Below are positions 44,658-51,576 of a DNA stretch of 64,000 nt, in pieces. The position numbers were made by a program, and so were the translations under genes. Source of the stretch: Bradyrhizobium sp. CCGUVB1N3 (lineage in GTDB: Bacteria > Pseudomonadota > Alphaproteobacteria > Rhizobiales > Xanthobacteraceae). The notes below the pieces were generated by a model. That model ran no database searches. It worked only from the letters and a program-made list of their open reading frames with translations, and was not told the origin of the DNA. Where the stretch lies: positions 6,141,501 to 6,205,500 of the forward strand of contig NZ_JANADR010000001.1 in NCBI RefSeq assembly GCF_024199925.1, read 5' to 3'. The stretch's first letter is position 1. Every line of letters starts with the position of its first letter.

Positions 44658-45418
44658 ATGGCGAAGGCGCTCTACCTTTTGAACGATGCGGAATGGCGGC
44701 GGATCGAGCCGTTGTTGCCCCGTGGTCGGCGTGGAGCGCGTCGCGTCGACGATCGCCGGGTGATCAGCGGGATCGTCTACATGCTGCGTTCGGGCGGTCG
44801 CTGGCGCGATTGCCCGGCGGGGTATGGTCCCTACACGACGATCTACAATCGCTATAATCGCTGGAGCCGTCAGGGGATTTGGCACGACATCTTCAAGGCT
44901 CTGACCGGTCATAGCGGCATCTTCGGCACCGTCGCCATCGACAGCACCCACGTCAAAGCCCACCGCTCCGCCGCTGGCGCAAAAGGGGGGACTTCGCGCA
45001 AGGTATCGGCCGCTCGCGCGGCGGGCGCACGACGAAGCTCCACGGCCTGACCGACGCCAAAGGACGGCCTCGGGTGCTTTTGCTCACCGCCGGCAATGTC
45101 AACGACATCACCGTTGCCGCCGATCTGGTCCGCGCTATCGGTCCCTTCCGCCGCCTGATCGCCGACCGCGGATACGACGCCGATCACCTGCGCCACCTGA
45201 TCAAGGGCCGCAAAGCTGAACCGGTCATCCCCTCGACCACATCAAGGCGCAGCCCTATTCCTTACGACAAACGCGCTTACAAGCAGCGAAACCGCGTCGA
45301 ACGTATGTGGTGCAGACTCAAAGACTGGCGTCGCATCGCCACCCGATACGACAAACTCGCCAGGAATTACCTCAGTGCAGCCTTCATCGCCGCCGCAGTC
45401 ACCTATTGGCTCAATTGA
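44658..45418 (+). CDS. IS5-family transposase made by -1 frameshift (orfA-orfB)
   Basis: orfA (44658-45050) begins MAKALYLLNDAEWRRIEPLL and has the first catalytic Asp in GTVAIDSTHVKAHRSAAGAK. Reading then shifts -1 at AAAAGGGGGG into orfB (to 45418), which runs DFAQGIGRSRGGRTTKLHGL with the second Asp in LIADRGYDADHLR and the Glu in RNRVERMWCRLKDWRR. The product, about 253 residues, has the usual length of IS427-group enzymes. The stop of orfB is inside the right terminal repeat. Neither frame has another interruption. Confidence 0.9.
44981..44990 (+). other. Slippery site AAAAGGGGGG of the transposase
   Basis: In orfA this is read gca-aaa-ggg-ggg-act. A one-base step back gives gac-ttc-gcg and opens orfB. 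Homopolymer runs of this form serve as -1 frameshift sites in IS427-group elements. Confidence 0.75.
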
Positions 45419-45468
45419 GTCCGGACCCTAGGGCTTCACTAGGCTTCAGCGTGGCCGCAACGGCAGTG

Positions 45469-45646
45469 CGCTCCCTCCCCCGCTTGCGGGGGAGGGTTGG
45501 GGAGAGGGTGTCTCCGCAACGGGACAATCCCCAAGAGGAGAGAGCCCTCACCCGGCGCTGCGCAGTAGCCGAGGCTTCGCCTCGGCGTCTCTTAAGAGGA
45601 CGGCCGCCGAAGGCGGCCTTTGCCTCTCCCGCAAGCGGGAGAGGTT
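45469..45646 (+). repeat. Long intergenic repeat, copy 1 (family shared with 51241-51441)
   Basis: It starts CGCTCCCTCCCCCGCTTGCG and ends GCCTCTCCCGCAAGCGGGAG, giving inverted ends, and contains AGAGCCCTCACCCGGCGCT, GCCGAGGCTTCGCCTCGGCG and GGCCGCCGAAGGCGGCC hairpins. Copy 2 lies inverted at 51.2 kb with the same ends and hairpins but a different segment in the middle. It lies in the 447-bp gap between the IS and ugpB; the remaining 45647-45875 holds the ugpB promoter region and no gene. Confidence 0.85.
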
Positions 45647-45804
45647 TTCGAGCTTGCGGCCGCATCGCGTTGCCAAAGGGCCACCTGTTCTGCCGAGCGA
45701 TCCGCTCACCGCCGACCCAATGCTGCGGCGCGGCCGTAGGCGTCTTCGCCTATTTGACGACTTCCCTTTTGCGGCGCTTGCCGCTTTCGTTTCGGCCGCA
45801 TACA

Positions 45805-45826
45805 CAGTCATGTGAACGTCACATGG
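45805..45826 (+). promoter_or_regulatory. Candidate PHO box or palindromic operator of ugpB
   Basis: CAGTCATGTGAACGTCACAT contains GTCA twice with an 11-bp period (45807 and 45818), the plan of a PhoB box (CTGTCAT-N4-CTGTCAC). The same bases form the perfect inverted repeat CATGTGA-ACG-TCACATG (45809-45825). It lies 50 bp before the ugpB ATG. Phosphate control of ugp is known in rhizobia; which protein binds here is open. Confidence 0.45.
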
Positions 45827-45875
45827 CGCTGCTAGCGCAAGCGCTCTTTGATGACGGCCCAAGGGAGGTTTCTGA

Positions 45876-47192
45876 ATGGCTCTTCGACAATTTGCAGCGG
45901 CTGCCGCCATTGCCGCCACGTTCGGCTTTGCCGCCTCGCCGGCGCTGGCCGTGACCGAAATTCAGTGGTGGCACGCGATGACCGGCGCGAACAACGACGT
46001 CATCGTCAAGCTCGCCAACGACTTCAACACGTCGCAGAGCGACTACAAGGTGATTCCGACCTATAAGGGCAGCTATCCCGATACCATGAACGCCGGCATC
46101 GCGGCCTTCCGCGCCGGCAATGCGCCGCACATCATGCAGGTCTTCGAGGTCGGCACCGCGACCATGATGGCCGCGACCGGCGCCGTCAAACCCGTCTACA
46201 AGCTGATGGCCGAGACCGGCGAGACGTTCGATCCCAAGGTCTACCTGCCCGCGATCACCGGCTACTACTCGACCTCGAAGGGCGAAATGCTGTCCTTCCC
46301 GTTCAACTCCTCGTCCACGGTCATGTGGGTCAATCTCGACGAGCTCAAGAAGGCCAATGTCGAGATCCCGAAGACCTGGCCGGAAGTTTTCGAGGCCGGC
46401 AAGAAGCTGAAGGCTGCCGGCCATGCGACCTGCGGGTTCTCCAATGCGTGGGCCACCTGGGTCAACCTGGAGCAGCTCTCCGCCTGGCACAATGTGTCGC
46501 TCTCGACCAAGGCCAACGGTCTCGACGGCTTCGATACGGTTCTTCAGTTCAACGGTCCGCTCCAGGTCAAGCATCTCGAAAACCTGGTCGAGCTTCAAAA
46601 GGACAAGACCTACGACTATGCCGGCCGCACCAACACCGGCGAGGGCCGCTTCACTTCCGGCGAGTGCCCGATCTTCCTGAGCTCCTCGTCTTTGTTCGCC
46701 AACATCAAGGCGCAGGCCAAGTTCAACTTCGCCGCCGCGCCAATGCCCTACTATCCGGACGCCAAGGGCGCGCCGCAGAACTCGATCATCGGCGGCGCTT
46801 CGCTCTGGGTGATGGGCGGCAAGACTCCCGATGAGTACAAGGGTGTCGCAAAATTCCTGACCTTCCTGTCGGACACCGACCGCCAGGTCTGGGTCCACAA
46901 GGCATCCGGCTATCTGCCGATCACCAAGGCGGCCTATGAGAAGGCGAAGGCCGAGGGCTTCTACAAGGATCAGCCCTATCTCGAAACGCCGCTGCTCGAG
47001 CTGACCAACAAGGAGCCGACCGAGAACTCCCGCGGCCTGCGGCTCGGCAACATGGCACAGCTTCGCGACGTCTGGTGCGAGGAGATCGAGCAGGCGCTCG
47101 CCGGCAAGAAGACCGCCAAGCAGGCGCTCGACGCCGCCGTCGAACGCGGCAACACGATGCTCCGGCAGTTCGAAAAGACCGCCGTGAAATAA
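45876..47192 (+). CDS. ugpB: sn-Glycerol-3-phosphate ABC transporter, binding protein
   Basis: UgpB captures glycerol-3-phosphate or its diesters in the periplasm. The 438 residues start with a signal peptide (MALRQFAAAAAIAATFGFAA, cleavage near ALA-VTE), followed by IQWWHAMTGANNDVIVKLAN, PFNSSSTVMWVNLDEL and AGHATCGFSNAWATWVNLEQ, all typical of UgpB. A GGGAGG ribosome site precedes the ATG. It is the first gene of ugpBAEC. Confidence 0.94.
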   Translation: MALRQFAAAAAIAATFGFAASPALAVTEIQWWHAMTGANNDVIVKLANDFNTSQSDYKVIPTYKGSYPDTMNAGIAAFRAGNAPHIMQVFEVGTATMMAATGAVKPVYKLMAETGETFDPKVYLPAITGYYSTSKGEMLSFPFNSSSTVMWVNLDELKKANVEIPKTWPEVFEAGKKLKAAGHATCGFSNAWATWVNLEQLSAWHNVSLSTKANGLDGFDTVLQFNGPLQVKHLENLVELQKDKTYDYAGRTNTGEGRFTSGECPIFLSSSSLFANIKAQAKFNFAAAPMPYYPDAKGAPQNSIIGGASLWVMGGKTPDEYKGVAKFLTFLSDTDRQVWVHKASGYLPITKAAYEKAKAEGFYKDQPYLETPLLELTNKEPTENSRGLRLGNMAQLRDVWCEEIEQALAGKKTAKQALDAAVERGNTMLRQFEKTAVK

Positions 47193-47240
47193 GGCGATAA
47201 GCGGCAGGCCGGTCTCGCGGCCTGCCGCTCTCCTCACATC

Positions 47241-48122
47241 ATGCAAAAGCAAGCCATTTTCCAATCCAGGCTATTGCCGTTCGCGCTGGTTGCGCCGCAG
47301 CTCGCGATCGTGCTGATCTTTTTCTACTGGCCGGCCGCGCAGGCGGTGATCCAGTCCTTCCTGCTGCAGGACGCCTTCGGCCTCTCGACCAGCTTCGTCT
47401 GGTTCGACAACTACGTCGAACTGCTCAAGGATCCCGCCTATTTCGAGGCGATCGTCCGGACCTTCTTCTTCTCGTTCGCGATCGCGCTCTCGTCGCTGTC
47501 ATTGGCGCTGCTGCTCGCCGTGATGGCGGACAAGCCGATGCGCGGCGGCGCGGTCTATCGCACCCTGCTGATCTGGCCCTATGCAGTCGCCCCGCCCGTG
47601 GTCGGCGTGCTCTGGATCTTCATGCTGCACCCCTCGCTCGGCGTGATTTCGCGCTATCTGCGCGCCGCCGGCATCGACTGGAATCCGCTGCTCGATGGCA
47701 ACCAGGCAGCACTGCTGGTCATTCTCGCCGCGGCCTGGAAGCAGGTCTCCTACAATTTCCTGTTCTTCCTAGCCGGCCTCCAGGCTATCCCGAGGAGCGT
47801 GATGGAGGCGGCCGCGATCGATGGCGCCCGCCCGATGCGGCGGTTCTGGACCGTGACCTTCCCGCTGCTGTCGCCGACCATCTTCTTCCTCCTGGTCGTC
47901 AACATCGTCTACGCCTTCTTCGACACCTTCGGCATCATCGACACCATGACCCGCGGCGGTCCCGGCAAGGCGACGGAAACGCTCGTCTACAAGGTCTATT
48001 CCGACGGCCTGCTCGGCGGCAATCTCGGCAGCTCCGCGGCGCAATCGGTCATCCTGATGGCGATCGTCATCGTGCTGACGGGAATCCAGTTCCGCTTCGT
48101 CGAACGCAAGGTGACCTACTGA
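47241..48122 (+). CDS. ugpA: Glycerol-3-phosphate ABC transporter permease UgpA
   Basis: A 293-residue inner-membrane permease with six hydrophobic spans (first [20 protein letters not shown]; later [20 protein letters not shown]) and the EAA loop [20 protein letters not shown] that contacts the ATPase. It follows ugpB by 48 bp. Its TGA overlaps the ATG of ugpE by one base. Confidence 0.94.
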   Translation: MQKQAIFQSRLLPFALVAPQLAIVLIFFYWPAAQAVIQSFLLQDAFGLSTSFVWFDNYVELLKDPAYFEAIVRTFFFSFAIALSSLSLALLLAVMADKPMRGGAVYRTLLIWPYAVAPPVVGVLWIFMLHPSLGVISRYLRAAGIDWNPLLDGNQAALLVILAAAWKQVSYNFLFFLAGLQAIPRSVMEAAAIDGARPMRRFWTVTFPLLSPTIFFLLVVNIVYAFFDTFGIIDTMTRGGPGKATETLVYKVYSDGLLGGNLGSSAAQSVILMAIVIVLTGIQFRFVERKVTY

Positions 48123-48970
48123 TGGTCGAGCAAGAGGGCATCCGCCGCTACGTCGCCCATGTGATCCTGTGGATCGGGATCGCGATCGTCGCCTTCCCGG
48201 TCTATATCGCGATCGTCGCCTCGACCCAGGACAACGCGCTGATCGCCAACGGTCAGATGTCGCTCTTGCCGGGCGGACACTTCTTCGAGGTCTACTACCA
48301 GACCATCTTCGTCGGCACGAGCGGCTCGACCCGCGAGCCCGTCGCCAACATGATGCTCAACTCGCTGATCATGGCGATGCTGATCGCGGTCGGCAAGATC
48401 GCGATCTCGATCATCTCGGCCTATGGGATCGTCTATTTCCGCTTCCCGTTCCGGATGCCGATCTTCTGGATCATCTTCATCACCCTGATGCTGCCGGTCG
48501 AGGTGCGCATCTATCCGACCTACAAGATCGTCGCCGATTTGCACATGCTCGACAGCTTTGCCGGCCTGTCGCTGCCGCTGATCGCGTCGGCCACCGCGAC
48601 GCTGCTGTTCCGCCAGTTCTTCATGACGGTGCCGGACGAGCTCCTCGAGGCCTCGCGCATCGACGGCGCGGGACCTCTGCGCTTCTTCTGGGATACGCTG
48701 CTGCCGCTGTCGCGCACCAACATGGCCGCGCTATTCGTGATCCTCTTCATCCTCGGCTGGAATCAATACCTCTGGCCGCTGTTGATCACCACCCGTGACG
48801 ACATGCAGACCATCCAGATCGGTATCCGCAAGATGATCACCACCACCGATGCGCTCACCGAATGGCCGATCGTGATGGCGACCGCCGTGCTCGCGATGCT
48901 GCCGCCGGTGTTCGTCGTCGTCGCGATGCAGAAATTGTTCGTGCGCGGCCTGGTCGAGACCGAGAAGTGA
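48122..48970 (+). CDS. ugpE: Glycerol-3-phosphate ABC transporter permease UgpE
   Basis: The second permease, 282 residues, with an N-terminal helix (HVILWIGIAIVAFPVYIAIV), the span FWIIFITLMLPVEVRIYPTY and the EAA loop LLEASRIDGAGPLRFFWDTL. It starts on the ugpA stop. Its stop codon lies in the first unit of a 14-bp tandem repeat that runs up to ugpC. Confidence 0.94.
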   Translation: MVEQEGIRRYVAHVILWIGIAIVAFPVYIAIVASTQDNALIANGQMSLLPGGHFFEVYYQTIFVGTSGSTREPVANMMLNSLIMAMLIAVGKIAISIISAYGIVYFRFPFRMPIFWIIFITLMLPVEVRIYPTYKIVADLHMLDSFAGLSLPLIASATATLLFRQFFMTVPDELLEASRIDGAGPLRFFWDTLLPLSRTNMAALFVILFILGWNQYLWPLLITTRDDMQTIQIGIRKMITTTDALTEWPIVMATAVLAMLPPVFVVVAMQKLFVRGLVETEK

Positions 48971-49018
48971 GTTTTTGGAAGTGAGTTTTTGGAAGTGAGT
49001 TTTTGGAAGTGAGTTTTC
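48967..49018 (+). repeat. 14-bp tandem repeat carrying the ugpC ribosome site
   Basis: Three perfect copies of GTGAGTTTTTGGAA (48967-48980, 48981-48994, 48995-49008) are followed by a partial copy GTGAGTTTTC that runs into the ugpC ATG at 49019. Each junction creates GGAAGTGAG, a Shine-Dalgarno-like sequence; the last one serves ugpC. The first copy contains the ugpE stop. Confidence 0.95.
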
Positions 49019-50110
49019 ATGGCTAACGTCACCCTGCGCAACGTCCGCAAGACCTATCCCGGCGGCTTCGAGGCCATCAAGGGCGTCGACGTCGATGTCG
49101 GCGACGGGCAGTTCTGCGTGCTGGTCGGTCCAAGTGGCTGCGGCAAGTCGACGCTGCTCCGCATGGTCGCGGGGCTCGAGACCGTCAGCGGCGGCGAGAT
49201 CGACATCGGCGGCCGCGTCGTCAACCAGGTCGAGCCAGCCGACCGCGACATCGCGATGGTGTTCCAGAACTACGCTCTCTATCCGCATATGAGCGTCTAC
49301 AACAACATGGCCTATGGCCTGCGCAACCGCGGCATGGCGGAAGCCGAGATCAAGACCCGCGTCGAGGAAGCCGCGCGCGTGCTCGAGCTCGCGCCGATGC
49401 TCGAGCGCAAGCCGCGCCAGCTCTCAGGCGGCCAGCGTCAGCGCGTCGCCATGGGCCGCGCCATCGTGCGGCAGCCGAAAGTGTTCCTGTTCGACGAGCC
49501 GCTGTCCAATCTCGATGCCAAGCTACGCATCGCGATGCGCGTCGAGATCCGCAAATTGCAGCGCCGGCTCAACACCACGTCGATCTACGTCACCCACGAC
49601 CAGCTCGAGGCGATGACGCTCGCCGACATCCTCGTGGTGATGAACGGCGGCCAGGTCGAGCAGGTCGGCAATCCCCTGGCGATCTACGAGAAGCCGGCCA
49701 CCACCTTCGTCGCGTCCTTCATCGGGGCGCCGCCGATGAACCTGATGTCGACGCGGCCGGACGAGATCAGGACGCAACTCGGCGCTAACGGCCGCGCGGC
49801 GGAAGCCGGCATCCTCGGCATCCGCCCGGAAGACCTCGTCATCACCGACCAGACGCCGGCCGGCGGCGTGGCGCTCGCCCTCACCGTGGAAGCGATCGAA
49901 CGGGTCGGCGCCGAAACCTTCGTCTATGGCGCGCGCCGGCAGGACGAGCAGCCGGTCGCAGCGACGCCCGGCGAGCTGCCGCCCGGCGAAGTCATCGTCC
50001 GGATCCCCGGAGCCGAGGCGCCCGCGATCGGCCAGAAGATCCGCGTCGCCGCGGTCCGCGAGAAGCTGCACCTTTTCAGCGGCGACGGCCGCAAGCGGAT
50101 CGAGGCCTGA
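49019..50110 (+). CDS. ugpC: Glycerol-3-phosphate ABC transporter ATPase UgpC
   Basis: The 363-residue ATPase has Walker [17 protein letters not shown], the Q-loop [20 protein letters not shown], signature [16 protein letters not shown], Walker [16 protein letters not shown], the switch His in [16 protein letters not shown] and a C-terminal TOBE domain ([14 protein letters not shown]). UgpC and MalK are closely alike; the operon decides for UgpC. Confidence 0.94.
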   Translation: MANVTLRNVRKTYPGGFEAIKGVDVDVGDGQFCVLVGPSGCGKSTLLRMVAGLETVSGGEIDIGGRVVNQVEPADRDIAMVFQNYALYPHMSVYNNMAYGLRNRGMAEAEIKTRVEEAARVLELAPMLERKPRQLSGGQRQRVAMGRAIVRQPKVFLFDEPLSNLDAKLRIAMRVEIRKLQRRLNTTSIYVTHDQLEAMTLADILVVMNGGQVEQVGNPLAIYEKPATTFVASFIGAPPMNLMSTRPDEIRTQLGANGRAAEAGILGIRPEDLVITDQTPAGGVALALTVEAIERVGAETFVYGARRQDEQPVAATPGELPPGEVIVRIPGAEAPAIGQKIRVAAVREKLHLFSGDGRKRIEA

Positions 50111-50178
50111 GGCTTCCCAAGGCCGGTCGATAAAAAATGTCGAAAACAACCCCATGCAAAGTAGCCGGGGGTCTCGCC

Positions 50179-50271
50179 CGTCATTCCGGGGCGTCCGAAG
50201 GACGAACCCGGAATCTCGAGATTGTGGCGCGGAATTCCGGATTCGGCGCTTCGCGCCGCTCCGGAATGACG
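50179..50271. repeat. Palindromic intergenic repeat between ugpC and hsp20
   Basis: CGTCATTCCGGGGCGTCCGA at the left is mirrored by CGCTCCGGAATGACG at the right, with inner GAACCCGGAATCTCGAGATT and GGAATTCCGGATTCGGCGC. It is one of the REP-like repeats of the window. Confidence 0.75.
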
Positions 50272-50294
50272 AATCCACAGCCCCCCGCTAGGTG

Positions 50295-50324
50295 CTTGAA
50301 CCGGCACGGGGATGTGCCCATATT
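50295..50324 (+). promoter_or_regulatory. RpoH (sigma-32)-like promoter of hsp20
   Basis: CTTGAA (50295-50300), a 16-bp spacer and CCCATATT (50317-50324) match the heat-shock sigma consensus in alphaproteobacteria. The hsp20 ATG is 69 bp after the -10 element. No other such pair was noted nearby. Confidence 0.65.
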
Positions 50325-50392
50325 GGGTCACAAGGGGTGCCATTCAGGGCCCTGAAACGTCAAAGTCGCTTTCCGCGAGGACTTTGTAAACT

Positions 50393-50818
50393 ATGTCTCG
50401 TGTTCCCACGTTATCCAGTCCGTTCCTTCTGGGCTTCGACGAGATCGAGCGCGTGCTCGATCGGGTCGTCAAAGGCGCCGACGGCTATCCTCCCTACAAT
50501 ATCGAGAGGTGCGACCGGTCGGACGGCCAGCCCGAGCGGTTGCGAATCACGCTGGCGGTCGCCGGCTTCACCCGCGACCAACTCGATGTAACCATTGAGG
50601 AAAACCAGCTCGTGATCCGCGGGCGGCAGCAGGACGACAAGACCCGGCAATACATCCATCGCGGCATCGCCGCGCGCCACTTCCAGCGCACCTTCGTGCT
50701 GGCGGAAGGGATGCTGGTGCTGGGTGCGGATCTGAAGAACGGGCTGTTGTCGGTCGATCTTGCCCGGCCTGAACCGGAGAGGATCGTTAAGACAATCGCT
50801 ATCAATGAGCACGAATAA
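50393..50818 (+). CDS. Small heat shock protein, Hsp20/IbpA type
   Basis: The 141-residue alpha-crystallin protein opens LSSPFLLGFDEIERVLDRVV and PPYNIERCD, then has the crystallin core (LRITLAVAGFTRDQLDVTIE, LVIRGRQQDDKTRQYIHRG) and the GLLSVDLARPEPE tail, as in the IbpA-like class A proteins of Bradyrhizobium. It is an ATP-independent holdase for unfolding proteins. The RpoH-like promoter upstream predicts heat induction; I found no ROSE thermometer-like leader. DUF1150 follows in the same transcript. Confidence 0.93.
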   Translation: MSRVPTLSSPFLLGFDEIERVLDRVVKGADGYPPYNIERCDRSDGQPERLRITLAVAGFTRDQLDVTIEENQLVIRGRQQDDKTRQYIHRGIAARHFQRTFVLAEGMLVLGADLKNGLLSVDLARPEPERIVKTIAINEHE

Positions 50819-50869
50819 TGGAACGAGTAGCGGACTCGACCGCTTAGTTTCGAGAGAGGAGTCGAGACC

Positions 50870-51142
50870 ATGAGTGAAGGTCACGTTGTATTCGAATACG
50901 AAGCCAAGAATGTCTCGCCCGAGACGCTGGCGAACCTCGGCGAAGGTCACATCGCCTATGTGAAGCAGATCCGCTCCGAGGACGTGCCCGGCCTGTTTCC
51001 CGAGGCGCCCAAGATTGCGCCGGGCCTGAAACTCTTCGCGCTGCACGCCGCCGACGGCACCCCGATCATGCTGACCGACAGCCGCGAAGCCGCGATCGCG
51101 AATGCCTGGAGCAACGAGTTGCAGGCGGTGAGCGTGCACTGA
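50870..51142 (+). CDS. DUF1150 family protein
   Basis: This 90-residue protein (FEYEAKNVSPETLANLGEGH, YVKQIRSEDV, GTPIMLTDSREAAIANAW) belongs to DUF1150, which in alphaproteobacteria is nearly always encoded next to an Hsp20. Its role is unknown; linkage suggests a stress-related task. GAGAGGAG precedes the ATG. The last 22 bp of the gene, including its stop codon, recur exactly at 51457-51478. Confidence 0.9.
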   Translation: MSEGHVVFEYEAKNVSPETLANLGEGHIAYVKQIRSEDVPGLFPEAPKIAPGLKLFALHAADGTPIMLTDSREAAIANAWSNELQAVSVH

Positions 51143-51173
51143 GCGCGCGCGTCGCTCGGATAAGATTTTTGGC

Positions 51174-51208
51174 GGGCATGCCTTCGCACGAAGGCGTGCC
51201 CGTTTTCA
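51174..51208 (+). terminator. Terminator of the hsp20-DUF1150 unit
   Basis: GGGCATGCCTTCG and CGAAGGCGTGCCC pair over up to 13 bp with one T-G wobble, separated by only CA, so the real loop is a little wider. GTTTTCATTT follows. It lies 31 bp after the DUF1150 stop. Confidence 0.8.
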
Positions 51209-51240
51209 TTTGGTCGCTTCGATCGGGCCGCGGGCTTGCT

Positions 51241-51441
51241 CAACCTCTCCCGCTTGCGGGAGAGGCATAGGCCGCCTTCGGCGGCCGTTCTAGACTAGAA
51301 GACGCCGAGGCAAAGCCTCGGCTATGGCGAAGCGCCGGGTGAGGGCTCTCTCCCCGCGGGGATACGCCCCGCAAACTTCAGACGATCCCAACGCGGAGAC
51401 ACCCTCACCCCAACCCTCTCCCGCAGGCGGGAGAGGGAGCG
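51241..51441 (-). repeat. Long intergenic repeat, copy 2 (inverted relative to 45469-45646)
   Basis: Read on the minus strand it begins CGCTCCCTCTCCCGCCTGCG and ends GCCTCTCCCGCAAGCGGGAG, with the same AGAGCCCTCACCCGGCGCT, GCCGAGGCTTTGCCTCGGCG and GGCCGCCGAAGGCGGCC blocks as copy 1. The segment after GTGTCTCCGC differs and is about 20 bp longer. The 434-bp gap 51143-51576 also holds the terminator and the second 22-bp direct repeat; no gene is seen. Confidence 0.85.
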
Positions 51442-51576
51442 CACCGTCGTGTGGCGGCAGGCGGTGAGCGTGCACTGACGAGAGGCGTCATTCAGCATCT
51501 CTGAGTTCAGATGCGCGGGTTTGCTCGATCAAAATCGAGCGAGCCCGCGCATTTTCTTTGATGGCGGCAAGCTCGC

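Larger units (their letters stand above)
44582..45428 (+). mobile_element. Complete IS5-family element (IS427 group), about 847 bp
   Basis: The imperfect terminal repeats are GGGTCTGTACTCAATAAGG at the left and, read inward from the right, GGGTCCGGACTCAATTGAG. Both ends are flanked by CTAG/CTAG-like sequence, giving a TA (or CTAG) duplication. Two overlapping frames encode one DDE transposase by -1 frameshifting. All three catalytic residues are present, so it may be active. It lies exactly at the stop of the CoA-transferase gene and leaves the TAG intact. Confidence 0.9.
51121..51478 (+). repeat. 22-bp direct repeats (51121-51142 and 51457-51478)
   Basis: The last 22 bp of the DUF1150 gene, ending GTGAGCGTGCACTGA, are repeated without change 336 bp further on. 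Between the two copies are a terminator and a long intergenic repeat. The arrangement looks like a short duplication at an insertion or recombination event; the terminator close to the first copy suggests that the insertion did not take in the whole segment at once. Confidence 0.8.

Noticed and set aside
45809..45825. A CRP/FNR-type site before ugpB
   Set aside because: TGTGA and TCACA are present but the spacer is 3 bp instead of 6.
48967..49018. Tandem repeats as a CRISPR array
   Set aside because: The 14-bp units are directly adjacent with no spacers, and there are no cas genes in the window.
50325..50392. A ROSE-type RNA thermometer before hsp20
   Set aside because: The leader is short and I see no anti-Shine-Dalgarno stem of the known form; the RpoH-like promoter explains heat control well enough.
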